Origin: Microbacterium profundi
Lineage (GTDB): Bacteria > Actinomycetota > Actinomycetes > Actinomycetales > Microbacteriaceae
NCBI RefSeq assembly: GCF_000763375.1
Contig: NZ_JPSY01000001.1
Span: 558,001-622,000 of the forward strand
Direction: 5' to 3'
DNA length: 64,000 nucleotides
In this document: positions 35,145 through 46,030 of the stretch, piece after piece
Layout: each line of letters opens with the position of its first letter
Numbering within the stretch: position 1 is the first letter of the stretch
Translations under genes and position numbers: made by a program
Notes under the pieces: model-generated
What the model was told of the DNA's origin: nothing
Databases searched by the model: none
The model's input: only the letters and a program-made list of their open reading frames with translations

Positions 35145-36011
35145 ATGGACCTGGTCAAATGGCTCTCCACCCGCGACGGTATCGCCCACCGAGCGGATGC
35201 CACGGCACGCGGCTTCTCGCCGAGTCATGTCCGTTCGGCGATCCGTGCGGGGCGCGTGCGTCGCATCCGCAGCACCTGGATCGCTCTGGACAGTGCACCC
35301 GCGGACCTGTTGATGGCAGCAGCCGCGGCCGGACGTCTGACCTGCTTGTCACTCGCGCGCCGCCGCAAGTGGTGGATCCCCGACAGCTCAGACGGCACGG
35401 ACGACCAGCATCACCTGCAAGTCGGGCCGAATGCGCACCGGCTGCGCAAAGATGTCACGTTCCATTGGGCCAGGCCGCTTGTCGACCGCGGAGACCGTGT
35501 GTTGCAAGCATCCGTCGAAGATGCATTGGCGCACATCGCCCAGTGCCTCTCGCGCGAAGACGCCCTGTCTGTCTGGGAGTCCGCGGTCAAGGTCGAGCAT
35601 CTCGACCTCGAGTCGGTGCGCGCCGTGCGTTGGCCCGATACGGCATCACGCGATTGCGCGAACATGATCCGCGGGATGTCTGACTCCGGCTTAGAGACGA
35701 TCTTCGTCGTACGTTTGAGCCCGTGGGGCGTGCCCATCAGACAACAGGTCATGCTCGCCGGGCACAAGGTCGACGTACTCATCGGCACGCACCTCGTTGT
35801 TCAGCTCGATGGGTTCGCATTCCATTCATCGTCTGCCGATCGCACACGTGACGTGTCCCACGATGCCCAGTTGCGACTGCGTGGATACACCGTGCTGCGC
35901 TTCACATACGCACAGGTGGTCCACGACTGGGCGTATGTGGAACGGACGGACGCCGCCGCCGTGGCTCGAGGCCTGCACCTGAGCCCGGCTGCGCAGGCAC
36001 GCCGCGCCTGA
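35145..36011 (+). CDS. AbiEi-like N-terminal domain fused to a DUF559 (Vsr-like) nuclease domain
   Basis: A 288-residue protein. Residues 1-75 form a winged-helix domain like that of AbiEi antitoxins (GIAHRADATARGFSPSHVRSAIRAG). Residues 175-280 match DUF559, a PD-(D/E)XK fold related to very-short-patch repair nucleases: SGLETIFVVR supplies Glu, GHKVDVLIG supplies Asp, LVVQLDGFAFH follows, and RLRGYTVLRFTYAQVVHDW ends the domain. Here the usual VELDG reads VQLDG. Such proteins are multi-copy in Microbacteriaceae, with unknown role. The gene is bracketed by repeat blocks at 34982-35046 and 36018-36177. No abiEii partner is adjacent. Confidence 0.82.
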   Translation: MDLVKWLSTRDGIAHRADATARGFSPSHVRSAIRAGRVRRIRSTWIALDSAPADLLMAAAAAGRLTCLSLARRRKWWIPDSSDGTDDQHHLQVGPNAHRLRKDVTFHWARPLVDRGDRVLQASVEDALAHIAQCLSREDALSVWESAVKVEHLDLESVRAVRWPDTASRDCANMIRGMSDSGLETIFVVRLSPWGVPIRQQVMLAGHKVDVLIGTHLVVQLDGFAFHSSSADRTRDVSHDAQLRLRGYTVLRFTYAQVVHDWAYVERTDAAAVARGLHLSPAAQARRA

Positions 36012-36017
36012 CTCCCG

Positions 36018-36177
36018 CAACTCTGGCGGATCAAGTCAACTCTGGCGGCCACGATCAGAAGACGTGGCCGCCAGAGTTGCGCGTGGCCGCCAGAGTTGCG
36101 CGTGGCCGCCAGAGTTGCGTGTGGCCGCCAGAGTTGCGTGTGGCCGCCAGAGTTGCGCGTGGCCGCGAGAGTTGCGG
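36018..36177. repeat. right repeat block: inverted copies and six tandem 19-bp units
   Basis: Inverted copies at 36018-36029 (partial) and 36037-36052 are followed by six units of GTGGCCGCCAGAGTTGCGY at 36064, 36083, 36102, 36121, 36140 and 36159. The last unit has one substitution. The 43-bp hairpin 36037-36079 matches 34982-35024 except for two bases. Units touch with no spacers, so this is not a CRISPR. Confidence 0.95.
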
Positions 36178-36181
36178 CGTG

Positions 36182-37996
36182 CTAGACCAGGGTCTCCTGC
36201 CACGCCGCGTGCAGCTGGGCGAACTTGCCCGTGCCGCTGATCAGCGTCTCAGGAGTGTCGTCCTCGATGATCTGCCCGTGCTCCATCACCAGCACGCGGT
36301 CGGCGATCGCGACCGTCGACAGGCGGTGCGCGATGATGATGGCCGTACGGTCGGCGAGCAGCGTCTGCAGCGCGTCCTGGATCAGCCGCTCCGACGGGAT
36401 GTCGAGCGATGCCGTGGCCTCGTCGAGGATCAGCACCGCAGGGTCGGCGAGGAAGGCCCTAGCGAACGAGATCAGCTGGCGCTGTCCTGCCGACACCCGC
36501 CCGCCGCGCTTGTTCACATCGCTCGCGTAGCCGTCCGGCAGCGCGGAGATGAACTCGTCAGCCCCGACGGCGCGCGCAGCCGAGCGGATCTCGTCCATCG
36601 TGGCATCCGGCTTTCCGAGGGCGATGTTGTCCGCAACCGTCCCGCTGAACAGGTATGCCTCCTGCGTGACCATGACGATCGCGCGACGAAGATCCTTCGG
36701 ATGCAGCGACCGCAGATCCACCCCGTCGAGCGTGACGCGTCCGAGCGAGGGGTCGTAGAAGCGCGAGATGAGCTTCGCGAGCGTCGACTTGCCCGCGCCG
36801 GTGGTGCCCACCAGAGCGATCGTCTGCCCCGCGGGGATGTCGAGTGAGAAGTTCGGAAGGATCGTCTTCTCCCCCGTGTACCCGAATGTGACCTCATCGA
36901 AGTTCACGTGTCCGCGCGATTCCCAGAGGTCCACCGGCTTCTCGGGGTCCGGAACCGTCGGCACCTCGTCCAGCACGCCGGAGACCTTCTCCAGTGCCGC
37001 CGTCGCGGACTGGTACGAGTTCAGGAACATCGCGATCTCCTGCATCGGAGCGAAGAAGTTCCGCACGTACAGCACGGCAGACAGCAGCACGCCGACGGTC
37101 AGCGCCCCGGTCGAGACGCGGATGCCGCCCCAGAGCACGACGATGCCGAGTGTGAAGGCCGCCACGGTCATCAGGCCAGGCTCGAACGTGCCGAACAGCA
37201 GCATCGAACGACGGTTCACGTCGCGGTAGTCGCCGGCGACCTTCTGGAAGGTTCCGTCATTGCGCGGCTCCTTGCGGAACGCCTTGACGGCGCGGATGCC
37301 GGTCATGGTCTCCACGAACTGCACGATGACCCTGGCACTGATGACTCGCGATTCGCGGAAGATGACCTGCGAACGCGAGTAGAACCAGCGCATGAGCAGG
37401 TACAGCGGGATGAGGGCGATCAGCAGGATCACGCCGGACTGCCAGTCCCACACCACGAGCGCGATGAAGGTGAAGGCGCCGAAAAGCACGCCGGAGACCA
37501 GGTTGTTGAGACCGCCGTCGAGCAGCTCGCGGATCGAGTCGAGGTCGCTCGTCTGACGCGAGATGATGCGCCCTGACGTGTACGTCTCATGGAACTCGAG
37601 GCTCAGCCGCTGCGTGTGCAGGAAGATCCGCTTGCGCAGATCGATCAGCACCGCTTGCGTGATGCGCGCGGCGATCACGACGTACCAGCCGATCAGCGCT
37701 GCTGCAGCACCACCGGCGACCAGGTAGATGAGACCGATGCCGAAGGTCGGCATCCAGTCGGCGTTGTCGATCACTGCGGGCAGTGCCCAGTCGAGGCCGA
37801 CACCGATGAGGATCGGGCCTGCGACCTGCAGCGCGGTCGAGATCACGAGCACGATCGCCGCGAGCACGATCTGGGCGCGCAGCGGCGTGACGAGAGAGCC
37901 GAGCAGTCGCAGCGAGCGCTGGCGGATCGCCTTGCTCTCTTCGCGGGTGTAGTTGGAGCGGTCTTCGCCCTGGGTTCCGGTCAATGCCGCGCTCAC
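36182..37996 (-). CDS. ABC exporter half-transporter A (catalytic Walker B)
   Basis: A 604-residue ABC exporter: six membrane helices (about 45-330) and a nucleotide-binding domain (about 360-600). Walker A is GTTGAGKST, Walker B with catalytic Glu is [13 protein letters not shown], and the H-loop is IIAHRLST. The signature reads VSAGQRQ, not LSGGQ. It overlaps the partner gene by four bases (ATGA). The non-canonical signature here and the Asp-for-Glu Walker B in the partner would both fall in the same composite site, the asymmetric arrangement of heterodimeric multidrug exporters such as TM287/288. Substrate unknown. Confidence 0.93.
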   Translation of the reverse strand: MSAALTGTQGEDRSNYTREESKAIRQRSLRLLGSLVTPLRAQIVLAAIVLVISTALQVAGPILIGVGLDWALPAVIDNADWMPTFGIGLIYLVAGGAAAALIGWYVVIAARITQAVLIDLRKRIFLHTQRLSLEFHETYTSGRIISRQTSDLDSIRELLDGGLNNLVSGVLFGAFTFIALVVWDWQSGVILLIALIPLYLLMRWFYSRSQVIFRESRVISARVIVQFVETMTGIRAVKAFRKEPRNDGTFQKVAGDYRDVNRRSMLLFGTFEPGLMTVAAFTLGIVVLWGGIRVSTGALTVGVLLSAVLYVRNFFAPMQEIAMFLNSYQSATAALEKVSGVLDEVPTVPDPEKPVDLWESRGHVNFDEVTFGYTGEKTILPNFSLDIPAGQTIALVGTTGAGKSTLAKLISRFYDPSLGRVTLDGVDLRSLHPKDLRRAIVMVTQEAYLFSGTVADNIALGKPDATMDEIRSAARAVGADEFISALPDGYASDVNKRGGRVSAGQRQLISFARAFLADPAVLILDEATASLDIPSERLIQDALQTLLADRTAIIIAHRLSTVAIADRVLVMEHGQIIEDDTPETLISGTGKFAQLHAAWQETLV

Positions 37997-39924
37997 GCCT
38001 GCACCTCCTCTTCCTCGATGCTCGACGCTTCGACAGGCTCAGCGATCGATCCGTCCACAGCTTGGTCCGCTCCGCTCCTTGAGCCTGTCGAAGGGTTGGC
38101 GATCACAGGGATCGCGCCGGTGCGCGCGGCCTCCTCGGCCTCGAGGCTGGAGATCACGTGCCGGTAGTGCGTGCTCGTGCGCAGCAGCTCGGAGTGCGTG
38201 CCGACCGCGGTGATGCGGCCTCGTTCGAGCAGCGCGACCCGGTCGGCGAGCGCGACCGTCGACGGACGGTGCGCGACGATCATGGCCGTGGTGTCGGCGA
38301 GCACGCGGCGCAGTGCCTCCTCCACGAGGGCCTCGGTGTCGACGTCCAGTGCGGAGAGCGGGTCGTCCAGCACGAGCACCCGGGGGTTGGCGGCGACGGC
38401 GCGTGCGAGTGCGAGCCGCTGCCGCTGTCCGCCGGAGAGGCTGAGCCCCTCCTCGCCGATCACCGTCTCCACGCCGTCGGGCAGCGCGTCGACGAAGTTC
38501 GCCTGGGCGACGTCGAGGGCCTCGCGCAGCACGCGCTCCCCCTCTTCGCTGTGGATGTCGAGTTCGGCGCGGCCGAGCAGGACGTTCTCGCGGACGGATG
38601 CCGAGAACAGCGTGGCGTCCTCGAACGCCATCGCGATGTGACGACGAAGTTCAACGAGGGTCAGGTCGCGCACATCGACACCGTCGAGCGTGACGCGGCC
38701 GCCCGTCACGTCGTACAGACGCGTGGGCAGCGTGGTGAGAGTGGTCTTGCCGCTGCCGGTGAGGCCGACGAGCGCCATCGTCTCGCCGGGGCGCAGCACC
38801 AGGTCGATGCCGTCGAGCAGGTCCCGCTCGGAGGCGCCGGCATCCTGATACCGGAAGTGCGCACCCTCGAAGGCGAGCTCGCCACGGGGCTCGGCGATGT
38901 GCACCGGGTGCTCCGGGTCGGTGATGCTGTTCGTCTCGGAGAAGATGTCGAACACGCGATCGGATGCGGTGCGCGCATCCAGCATGAACGAGAACAGGAA
39001 CCCGATCGACTCGATGGGCCAGCGCAGCACGGTCGCCATCGCGAAGAACGCGAACAGCTCCGGCAGCTCGATCGCGCCCTGCGAGATCAGCCAGATGCCC
39101 GACATCAGGCTGAGGCCGAACGCGATCTGCGGCATGAGGTCGAGCCAGAACCAGATGGATCCCACGGCGCGCGCCTTGCTGAGCTCGGTGGTGCGCAGCG
39201 ACTCGGCCTGCGTGCTGAAACGCGTGAGCGCGTGCTTTCCACGGCCGAAGGCCTTGAGCACGCGGATGCCGTGCACGCTCTCCTCGACGCTGGTGGCGAG
39301 GTCGCCGGCCTGATCCTGGCTCTGACGTGCCAGACGGCCGTAGCGCTTCTCGAAGCGGTACCCGGTGATCCACAGCGGGATGGCGGTGACGATGAAGATG
39401 GTGCCCAGCAGCCAGTGCCATCGGAACAGCAGCACCGCTCCGATGATGATGGTGAGCAGGTTGACGACGAGCAGAATGAGCCCGAATGCCAGCCACCGGC
39501 GGATGAGGCCGATGTCCTGCATCATGCGGCTGAGCAGCTGGCCGGACTGCCAACGGTCGTGGAACGCCACCGGCAGGGTCTGCAGACGCGCGTAGAGCTG
39601 CGTGCGCATGCGGTACTCGACCTCGGTGGAAGGTTTCAGGATGAACCAGCGACGAAGCCACACCATGAGCGCTTCACCGAAGCCCAGCACGAGCACGACG
39701 ACGGCTCCGAGGACGATCAGGCCGATCGAACCGGTGCGGATCGGGCCCTGCACGATCTGCTCGAGCACGAGCGGGATCATCAGGGCGATGACGGCCGCGC
39801 CGAGCGCGCTCGCGGCGCCGCCGACGAATCGCCAGACGACGGGTTTCACGAACGGTGCGAGGCGCCAGAGTGCGGCCGGAGCGGACAGCGAAGAGGACTG
39901 TTTCTGCGATGACGAGGAAGACAT
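37993..39924 (-). CDS. ABC exporter half-transporter B (degenerate Walker B)
   Basis: A 643-residue ABC exporter partner with six helices (about 40-320) and a nucleotide-binding domain: Walker [10 protein letters not shown], canonical signature [14 protein letters not shown], Walker [13 protein letters not shown] with Asp in place of the catalytic Glu, and H-loop IVAHRPST. It is the first gene of the pair. The last 35 residues are encoded by a REP-like palindrome (CTTCGACAGGCTCA 38028-38041 with TGAGCCTGTCGAAG 38080-38093), so this tail is probably a late addition. A short peptide gene and a hairpin lie in its leader. Confidence 0.93.
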   Translation of the reverse strand: MSSSSSQKQSSSLSAPAALWRLAPFVKPVVWRFVGGAASALGAAVIALMIPLVLEQIVQGPIRTGSIGLIVLGAVVVLVLGFGEALMVWLRRWFILKPSTEVEYRMRTQLYARLQTLPVAFHDRWQSGQLLSRMMQDIGLIRRWLAFGLILLVVNLLTIIIGAVLLFRWHWLLGTIFIVTAIPLWITGYRFEKRYGRLARQSQDQAGDLATSVEESVHGIRVLKAFGRGKHALTRFSTQAESLRTTELSKARAVGSIWFWLDLMPQIAFGLSLMSGIWLISQGAIELPELFAFFAMATVLRWPIESIGFLFSFMLDARTASDRVFDIFSETNSITDPEHPVHIAEPRGELAFEGAHFRYQDAGASERDLLDGIDLVLRPGETMALVGLTGSGKTTLTTLPTRLYDVTGGRVTLDGVDVRDLTLVELRRHIAMAFEDATLFSASVRENVLLGRAELDIHSEEGERVLREALDVAQANFVDALPDGVETVIGEEGLSLSGGQRQRLALARAVAANPRVLVLDDPLSALDVDTEALVEEALRRVLADTTAMIVAHRPSTVALADRVALLERGRITAVGTHSELLRTSTHYRHVISSLEAEEAARTGAIPVIANPSTGSRSGADQAVDGSIAEPVEASSIEEEEVQA

Positions 39925-39962
39925 GACTCTCAGACGAGTTTCGATGCGGAAGAGGTGTGAGA

Positions 39963-39990
39963 CGGGCTCGGCCGTGCGGCCTGGAGCCCG
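39963..39990 (-). terminator. attenuator-like hairpin in the exporter leader
   Basis: On the minus strand CGGGCTC and GAGCCCG (39990-39984 with 39969-39963) enclose a second stem GGCCG/CGGCC with a CA loop. It lies between a 20-codon leader peptide and the first exporter gene and is followed by a pyrimidine-rich stretch. Confidence 0.6.
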
Positions 39991-40014
39991 GAGGTCGTGA
40001 TGCGGGGCGGAAAG

Positions 40015-40077
40015 CTATCCGCGGTACACCGGGTTCGAGCCAAGAACGGTGATCTGCGCGACGGCGATCGAAATCAT
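40015..40077 (-). CDS. 20-residue leader peptide ahead of the ABC exporter
   Basis: ATG 40077 has a near-perfect ribosome binding site (GAGGAGGACACC) and encodes MISIAVAQITVLGSNPVYRG followed by TAG. It lies in the transcript started at about 40122 and ends just before the attenuator hairpin. Short translated leaders before ABC resistance genes commonly act by ribosome stalling when an antibiotic binds the ribosome. Too short for family recognition. Confidence 0.6.
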   Translation of the reverse strand: MISIAVAQITVLGSNPVYRG

Positions 40078-40128
40078 GGTGTCCTCCTCAGGCTCGGCAT
40101 CGTCGCCCGGTCGGTGCGACAGCCCTCC

Positions 40129-40158
40129 AGCCTATTGCTGTGAACGAGCTGGGCGCAA
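40129..40158 (-). promoter_or_regulatory. promoter of the leader peptide and ABC exporter
   Basis: On the minus strand TTGCGC (40158-40153), an 18-bp spacer and TAGGCT (40134-40129). The predicted start lies about 45-50 bases before the leader peptide ATG. Confidence 0.6.
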
Positions 40159-40210
40159 GAGTCATTCCCTCTTCGGCGACTTCCGCGCGCCGCAGCGTCA
40201 GGCCGCTGAG

Positions 40211-40705
40211 TCAGGCCGCTGCTTCCCTCTCGAGCAGAGACTCCTTCACCGGCAGGCCCCAGGCGAAGCCGCCGAGCGATCCGTCGGTGCGCAGCACGCG
40301 ATGGCACGGCACGAACAGCGCCGGCGCGTTGCGTGCGCAGATGGATGCCGCGGCACGCACCGCCTGCGGATTGCCGAGCCCGGCGGCGAAGGACGTGTAG
40401 GTCAGCGGTTCGCCGGGCGCGATGCGGCGCAGCGCGTCCCATCCGGCCTGCTGCATCCCGGTGCCGAACTGGCGTACGGGCACGGTGTTGATGGCGGTGA
40501 GGTCGCCATCGTAGTACGCGCGGACGGCGGCCGCGGCATCCGTCTCGCCCTCTCTGATGTCCGCCGGGCGCCTGCGCTCGGCGAGCCGCGTGATGATGGC
40601 GTCGTGGTCGGCGGTCCACCCCGAGGCGAGCACACGCTGCTCGCTGTCGACGAGCAGGGTGAAGGCGCCGTCTGCGGTGTCGATGGTCTGGATGAGAGCG
40701 GTCAT
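40211..40705 (-). CDS. ogt: methylated-DNA--protein-cysteine methyltransferase Ogt
   Basis: A 164-residue suicide enzyme that takes the alkyl group from O6-alkylguanine or O4-alkylthymine. The acceptor Cys is in FVPCHRV (C134), preceded by the [20 protein letters not shown] recognition-helix region. The ATG overlaps the stop of the Ada-AlkA gene (ATGA), so both alkylation-repair proteins are made together. The Ada-like regulator upstream probably controls the pair. Confidence 0.95.
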   Translation of the reverse strand: MTALIQTIDTADGAFTLLVDSEQRVLASGWTADHDAIITRLAERRRPADIREGETDAAAAVRAYYDGDLTAINTVPVRQFGTGMQQAGWDALRRIAPGEPLTYTSFAAGLGNPQAVRAAASICARNAPALFVPCHRVLRTDGSLGGFAWGLPVKESLLEREAAA

Positions 40706-42213
40706 GAGAGCTCCTTACTGATGGTCTTGGTCGTCTTGGGCACGCGCACGGGAGCTGCGCGCCACAGGTGTGCGGTGAGATAACTGCGCCAGGGCGCAGT
40801 GCGCTCGGCCCAAGCGGTCAGGGGCTTCGGATCGGCGGTGAGACCGGCGGCGGCTGCTCCGGCCCGCACGGCGACGTCCCCGGGGAGGAAGACGTCAGGG
40901 TCTCCGATCACGCGCATCCGCACATAATCGGCGGTCCACGGGCCGATCCCAGGCATGGCGAGAAGTTCCGCCCGCTGCGCGACGCGATCGTCACCGACCG
41001 TGAGTGTCAGCGAGCGATCGGCGAGAGCAGCCGCGGCACCGGTGATGGCCCTGATGCGAGCGGCAGGTCCTCGCAGCACCTCGGCGCCGTGCTCGGCGAT
41101 CGCCGACATGGTCGGGAAGAGGTGTCCGCCGTCGACCTTCTCCCCCAGCGCCTCGGCGAGCGCGGTCAGCGCAGTGCGCGCGGCGACGACGGTGATCTGC
41201 TGGCCGACCATCGCGCGGATGAGCATCTCGTGCGGGTCGGCGGAACCTGGAACGCGGATGCCGGGGATGCGTGCGACGAGTGGGGCGAGCTCGGGATGCG
41301 CGCTGAGCGCCTCGTCGACACCGAGTGGGTCGGCGTCGAGGTCGAATATCCTGCGCACGGTGGCGACGAGCGGAGCGAGGTCGCCGAGCCGCGTGACCCT
41401 GGCGCGCAGATGCAGTCGTTCGTCCTGCTCCTGCCGCACCTCGAACCACACCGCTCCACCGGGCATCCTCAGATGACGGGCGAACGACGTGGCGGTCGCG
41501 AGCTCGACCCCGGGCAGAGCGCGCGCGGCCATCCACGAGAAGATGCCTTCGGCGTCGAGCGGAGCACGGTACGCAAGGACGAGATCGATGGCACCGGGAA
41601 CCTCTTCGCCGACCTCACCGGTCCCGGCTCCTGTCCGGGGAACACGGCGCCGCGCCCTGAGCTCGCCGGGCGTGAGCCCGAACACCTCGCGGATCGTGTC
41701 GTTGCACTGGCGGATGCTGGCGAAGCCTGCGGAGAACGTGACATCCGAGATCGGCATGTCGGTGCCGACCAGCAGCATCCGCGCGTTGTGCGCACGATGC
41801 GCCCTGGCGAGGGCGAGCGGGCCGGCGCCGAGTTCGACGCTGAGCAGCCGCGTCAGGTGCCTGCTCGAGTATCCGAGCCTGGATGCGAGACCGGGCACGC
41901 CCTCGCGCTCGACGACCCCGGAGGCGATGAGCCGCATCGCCCTCGCCGCGATGTCGCCACGCAGATTCCAGGCGGACGAGCCGGGGGCGGCTTCGGGAAG
42001 GCAGCGCTTGCACGCCCGGTATCCGGCCTCGTGCGCGGCTGCGCTCGTGGGGTAGAAGGTGACGTTCTGCGGCTTCGGGGTGCGAGCGGGGCAGCTCGGT
42101 CGGCAGTAGATGCCGGTCGAGCGGACCGCTGTCACGAATTGCCCGTCGAAACGGATGTCACGCGCGCTGATCGCGCGGTACCGTTCGTCGAAGTCGGTGA
42201 TCGGGGAGCTCAT
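40702..42213 (-). CDS. Ada-AlkA fusion: methyl-phosphotriester sensor/regulator and 3-methyladenine DNA glycosylase
   Basis: A 503-residue protein. The N-terminal Ada zinc domain has C37, C41, C68 and C71 ([15 protein letters not shown]); C37 should accept a methyl group from DNA phosphotriesters and switch on transcription. Residues 85-190 are an AraC-type double helix-turn-helix ([35 protein letters not shown]). Residues 205-495 are an AlkA-type glycosylase: the helix-hairpin-helix is [16 protein letters not shown] and the catalytic Asp lies in LPGDVAV. It forms an operon with ogt and is likely self-inducing on alkylation damage. Confidence 0.93.
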   Translation of the reverse strand: MSSPITDFDERYRAISARDIRFDGQFVTAVRSTGIYCRPSCPARTPKPQNVTFYPTSAAAHEAGYRACKRCLPEAAPGSSAWNLRGDIAARAMRLIASGVVEREGVPGLASRLGYSSRHLTRLLSVELGAGPLALARAHRAHNARMLLVGTDMPISDVTFSAGFASIRQCNDTIREVFGLTPGELRARRRVPRTGAGTGEVGEEVPGAIDLVLAYRAPLDAEGIFSWMAARALPGVELATATSFARHLRMPGGAVWFEVRQEQDERLHLRARVTRLGDLAPLVATVRRIFDLDADPLGVDEALSAHPELAPLVARIPGIRVPGSADPHEMLIRAMVGQQITVVAARTALTALAEALGEKVDGGHLFPTMSAIAEHGAEVLRGPAARIRAITGAAAALADRSLTLTVGDDRVAQRAELLAMPGIGPWTADYVRMRVIGDPDVFLPGDVAVRAGAAAAGLTADPKPLTAWAERTAPWRSYLTAHLWRAAPVRVPKTTKTISKELS

Positions 42214-42291
42214 GCCTCTACTCTGACACGCGCCAACGACATCGACTGGCGGAAATCGGACACGACAGTGCGCCGCCCGCGGGAACGGACC

Positions 42292-43899
42292 TCAGTGGAA
42301 GAAGTGCCGCTCGCCCGTGAAGAACATCGTCACGCCCGCGGCCTCTGCCGCGGCGATGACCTCTTCGTCGCGCACGGATCCACCCGGCTGGATGATCGTC
42401 TTCACGCCCGCGTCGATCAGGATCTGCGGTCCGTCGGCGAACGGGAAGAAGGCATCGGATGCCGCGACCGATCCCTTGACGCGATCACCGGCGCGCTCCA
42501 CCGCGAGGCGGCACGAGTCGACACGGTTGACCTGACCCATGCCGATGCCGACCGTGGCCTTGCCCTGCGCGAGCACGATCGCGTTCGACTTCACGGCGCG
42601 GCAGGCCTTCCACGCGAAGATGAGGTCCGACATCTCCTCGTCCGCGGGGCGCTCGCCGGTGATGAGCTGCCAGTTGTCCGCCACGGCATCGATCTCGTCG
42701 GGGAAGCGGTCGGCGTCCTGCAGGAGGAGGCCACCTGAGACGAGGCGCACGTCCATCTGCTCCTGCTGCCAGTCGTCAGGCAGCTGCAGCACGCGCAGGT
42801 TCTTCTTCGCCTTGAAGACCGCCAGCGCCTCCGGCTCGAACGACGGCGCGACGATGACCTCGGTGAAGATGTCCTTGAGGTTCTCGGCCATCTTCAGCGT
42901 GACGGTGCCGTTGGTCGCGATCACGCCGCCGTATGCCGACACCGGGTCGCACTCGTGTGCCCGCAGATGCGCGCTGGCGATGGGGTCGAGGGCGTTCGGT
43001 GCCGTGGTCGCAATGCCGCACGGGTTCGCGTGCTTCACGATGGCGACCGCAGGCAGCACCATGTCGAAGGCTGCGCGCAGCGCGGCATCCGCGTCGACGT
43101 AGTTGTTGTACGACATCTCCTTGCCCTGCAGCTGCACGGCCTGCGCGATGCCGTGGCCGCCGACGCGGGTGTAGATGGCGCCGCGCTGGTGGGCGTTCTC
43201 GCCGTAGCGCAGCGTCGACAGGCGCTCCGCCTTGATCGTCAGGTGCTCCGGCAGCTCGCCGCCGTCATTGAGCGTGCCCTCCGCGAACCAGGCGGCGACG
43301 GCGGTGTCGTAGGTGGAGGTGTGCGCGAACGCGCGAGCGGCGAGCTCGCGGCGCTGCGAGAGCGTGGTGCCACCGGCGACGACGGCCTCGATGATCGCGG
43401 GGTAGGACTCGGGAGAGACGACGATCGCGACGTTGGCGTGGTTCTTCGCGGCAGCGCGCACCATGGCTGGACCGCCGATGTCGATCTGCTCGACGGCGTC
43501 GTCACCGGAGGCCCCGGCTGCGACGGCCTCGACGAAGGGGTAGAGGTTCACCACGACGAGTTCGAACGGGTCGATGTCGAGGTCGGCGAGCTGGCGGGCG
43601 TGGTCGTCGAGGCGCAGATCGGCGAGCAGACCGCCGTGGATACGGGGGTGCAGCGTCTTCACCCGGCCGTCGAGCATTTCGGCGACGCCGGTGACGGCAG
43701 CCACGTCGGTGACCTCGTGACCTGCCTGACGGATCGTCGCTGCGGTTGATCCCGTCGAGACGATCTCGACGCCGGCTTCGGCGAGCGCCGCCGCCAGCTC
43801 GAGGAGGTCGGTCTTGTCGCTCACAGAGACGAGCGCGCGCCGGATCGGCACGGTGTCGCGTTCGCGATAGAGGGACGAGTCGTGGCGCGGACCGGCCAT
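42292..43899 (-). CDS. purH: bifunctional AICAR transformylase/IMP cyclohydrolase PurH
   Basis: PurH performs the last two steps of IMP synthesis, using 10-formyl-THF. The 535-residue protein starts with an MGS-like IMP cyclohydrolase domain ([20 protein letters not shown]) and continues with the AICAR transformylase domain (KHANPCGIA, the KSNAIVLA segment with the conserved Lys, and [20 protein letters not shown]). The start was placed at 43899 because AAGGAG is positioned correctly; the frame continues further upstream without meaning. It follows purN. Confidence 0.97.
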   Translation of the reverse strand: MAGPRHDSSLYRERDTVPIRRALVSVSDKTDLLELAAALAEAGVEIVSTGSTAATIRQAGHEVTDVAAVTGVAEMLDGRVKTLHPRIHGGLLADLRLDDHARQLADLDIDPFELVVVNLYPFVEAVAAGASGDDAVEQIDIGGPAMVRAAAKNHANVAIVVSPESYPAIIEAVVAGGTTLSQRRELAARAFAHTSTYDTAVAAWFAEGTLNDGGELPEHLTIKAERLSTLRYGENAHQRGAIYTRVGGHGIAQAVQLQGKEMSYNNYVDADAALRAAFDMVLPAVAIVKHANPCGIATTAPNALDPIASAHLRAHECDPVSAYGGVIATNGTVTLKMAENLKDIFTEVIVAPSFEPEALAVFKAKKNLRVLQLPDDWQQEQMDVRLVSGGLLLQDADRFPDEIDAVADNWQLITGERPADEEMSDLIFAWKACRAVKSNAIVLAQGKATVGIGMGQVNRVDSCRLAVERAGDRVKGSVAASDAFFPFADGPQILIDAGVKTIIQPGGSVRDEEVIAAAEAAGVTMFFTGERHFFH

Positions 43900-43961
43900 G
43901 GGAGCTCCTTCGTGCGAGTGTCGTTCGGATGCGGGTCTTCGGATGCGGGTCAGAGGAATTG

Positions 43962-44543
43962 TCAGGGGGTCAGGGCGAGCTCGCCCGTGGCGATGCGCCG
44001 CACGACGTCGATGAGCAGACGCCGCTCCACGGGCTTGATGCGCTCGTGCAGGGTCTGCTCGGTGTCGCCTTCGAGCACCGGGATGCGCTCCTGGGCGAGG
44101 ATCGGGCCGCTGTCGATGCCGTCGTCGACGACGATGACACTGGCACCGGTCTGCACCGCGCCGGCGGCGAGCGCGTCTCGTACGCCGTGCGCGCCGGGGA
44201 ACTCCGGCAGGTACGCGGGATGCGTGTTGACGATCCGTGGGCTGTAGCGCGCGACCAGCGAAGCCGGCAGCAACCGCATGAGGCCGCTGAGCACGACGAG
44301 GTCGGGGTTCCAGGCCTCGAGCTGACGGCCGAGCTCCTCGCCCCATGCGTCGCGATCGGCGAATGCGCGGAACGGGGCCGTGAAGGTCGGGATGCCGAAC
44401 TCCTCGGCGTGCGCGAGCCCCTCGGCGTCGCGATCGGCGCCGACCACGACGATCCGCGCGGGGAAATCGGGGCGGCGTGCGGCGTCGAGCAGAGCGCGGA
44501 GATTCGAGCCGGTGCCCGAGATGAGAACGGCGACCGTGAGCAC
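43962..44543 (-). CDS. purN: phosphoribosylglycinamide formyltransferase PurN
   Basis: PurN transfers a formyl group from 10-formyl-THF to GAR in purine synthesis. The 193-residue protein has [18 protein letters not shown] at the N-terminus and the catalytic triad region [20 protein letters not shown] (Asn, His) with [10 protein letters not shown] (Asp). The GTG start at 44543 has no ribosome binding site; TAGACT is six bases upstream and includes the stop codon of perM, so translation may be leaderless from an internal promoter as well as coupled. purH follows after 62 bases. Confidence 0.96.
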   Translation of the reverse strand: MLTVAVLISGTGSNLRALLDAARRPDFPARIVVVGADRDAEGLAHAEEFGIPTFTAPFRAFADRDAWGEELGRQLEAWNPDLVVLSGLMRLLPASLVARYSPRIVNTHPAYLPEFPGAHGVRDALAAGAVQTGASVIVVDDGIDSGPILAQERIPVLEGDTEQTLHERIKPVERRLLIDVVRRIATGELALTP

Positions 44544-44552
44544 CCGGCCAGT

Positions 44553-45941
44553 CTAGCGGTGCGTGGGAGTGCTGCCGTCCCCGAAGAATCCGTGGTCGTC
44601 CAGCGGCGCCGTGTCGTTCGCATCCGGGTCACCGTCCGCGCCGGAGTCGGCGACGGAGCGAGCGGGAAGCCCACCGGCATCCGTCGTCGGCGAGGCGCCC
44701 ATCTCTTCGACCCAGCGATCGGTGCGCTCTTCTGCGAGCTCGTCGCGATGCCGTGGAGCGAGCAGCAGGATCGATGCTCCGACCAGCACCTCGATGCCGA
44801 TCGCGAGAGACATCCATCCGGGATGCGGGCCAGTCTCGGCCAGTCTTCCTGGTCCGATGGATCCGGATGCCAGTACCGCGGCGACCGCGGCGACGCCTGC
44901 GCTGCACAGCGCGATGCCGACGGTGATCGCCAGACGCGGTGCGAAGGGGCGGGCGACGTCCTCCCACACGAGCCTGGAGCGCACGATCCACCCTGCGAAC
45001 GCACCGGCGCCGACCGGCAGGAGCACGACGATGAGCATCCAGATCGAGGTGGCCTCGGGCAGCAGGCCGAGCATCGGGATGCCGGGGACGACGCCGAGCT
45101 CTGTGCCTGCTGGCGAGACGGCGGTGCCGACGCCCATCGCGATCCCGGGTCCCGCCAGCCAGGCCACGGCCCACACGAGCAACGTCGGCAGGTAGGCGAG
45201 GTGGCCGAGCGTGAGCACGGTGACCCCGGTCGCATCGACGCGCGCCGCTTCGAAGAGGGCGACCACCTCTCCCCCGCGCAGCATCACGGCCACAGCGACG
45301 GCGAGGCCTGCGACCCCGGTGAGGGCGACGACCACGGCTGCTGTGCCGCGCGCGATCTCTGCGGGGAGCACACCCCAATCACCCCAGCGATCCACGACGT
45401 CGTGCAGCCGGTCGATGAGTCCGCCGTCGCCCTCGCGCCAGGCGTACCGCACGGCGCCGCACAGCGCGCCGACGACGTACACGGCTGAAGGCAGAACGAT
45501 GCCGAGCGCGAACGACGACTGAGCACCGGCGGTGTGAGCGGTCAGCGCCACGCCGGTCGCGATCAGCGCGAAGATCAGCGATCCGGCGACGACGCCGAGC
45601 AGCCACGCTCCCGAGCGTGCGGCCCTGGTGCCGGAACGTGCGGCGAAGAGCAGTGTGAAGATCAGGAATGCCAGCGGTGTGAGCGAGAGCGTGAAGCGCG
45701 CAGCATCCGGTGAGATGCCGACGACGACCACCATCTCGTCCGCAATCGTGATGTCGAGCGGCACGCCGTGGCCGAACTGCCAGAGTGTTCCTGCAACGGG
45801 CCAGAGCGCGCCCCAATCGGCTGTCCCGCCGAACGCGAGCGTCCACAGCAGGGTGAGTGGCGCGAGCAGCACGGCGAGGCCGACGGCGGCCGCGATGGCG
45901 GCATCGACCGCGGCGAGGAGCGCGACGAGGAGGCGTTGCAT
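44553..45941 (-). CDS. PerM-like multi-pass membrane protein (DUF6350)
   Basis: A 462-residue integral membrane protein with about ten hydrophobic helices and a polar 65-residue C-terminal tail. Its place directly upstream of purN and near sucCD matches the conserved actinobacterial locus of PerM (Rv0955 of Mycobacterium tuberculosis), which has been linked to cell division and persistence. The name rests mainly on this neighbourhood and the topology. It is divergent from the purine permease gene. Confidence 0.75.
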   Translation of the reverse strand: MQRLLVALLAAVDAAIAAAVGLAVLLAPLTLLWTLAFGGTADWGALWPVAGTLWQFGHGVPLDITIADEMVVVVGISPDAARFTLSLTPLAFLIFTLLFAARSGTRAARSGAWLLGVVAGSLIFALIATGVALTAHTAGAQSSFALGIVLPSAVYVVGALCGAVRYAWREGDGGLIDRLHDVVDRWGDWGVLPAEIARGTAAVVVALTGVAGLAVAVAVMLRGGEVVALFEAARVDATGVTVLTLGHLAYLPTLLVWAVAWLAGPGIAMGVGTAVSPAGTELGVVPGIPMLGLLPEATSIWMLIVVLLPVGAGAFAGWIVRSRLVWEDVARPFAPRLAITVGIALCSAGVAAVAAVLASGSIGPGRLAETGPHPGWMSLAIGIEVLVGASILLLAPRHRDELAEERTDRWVEEMGASPTTDAGGLPARSVADSGADGDPDANDTAPLDDHGFFGDGSTPTHR

Positions 45942-46030
45942 GACTCAACGAGACTACGACGAGAACCTGACTGCCCCACGGTGGCGCGCGCGGCGCCGCG
46001 GACACGATATCGTCTCCACGGAGGTTCCCG

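Noticed and set aside
36064..36177. Tandem 19-bp units as a CRISPR array
   Set aside because: Units are directly adjacent with no spacers, no leader and no cas genes.
38158..39912. Plus-strand frame antisense to the ABC exporter
   Set aside because: Shadow of a certain gene; no motif.
40768..42738. Plus-strand frame of 656 codons antisense to the Ada-AlkA gene
   Set aside because: Shadow frame across the whole Ada-AlkA fusion and into purH.
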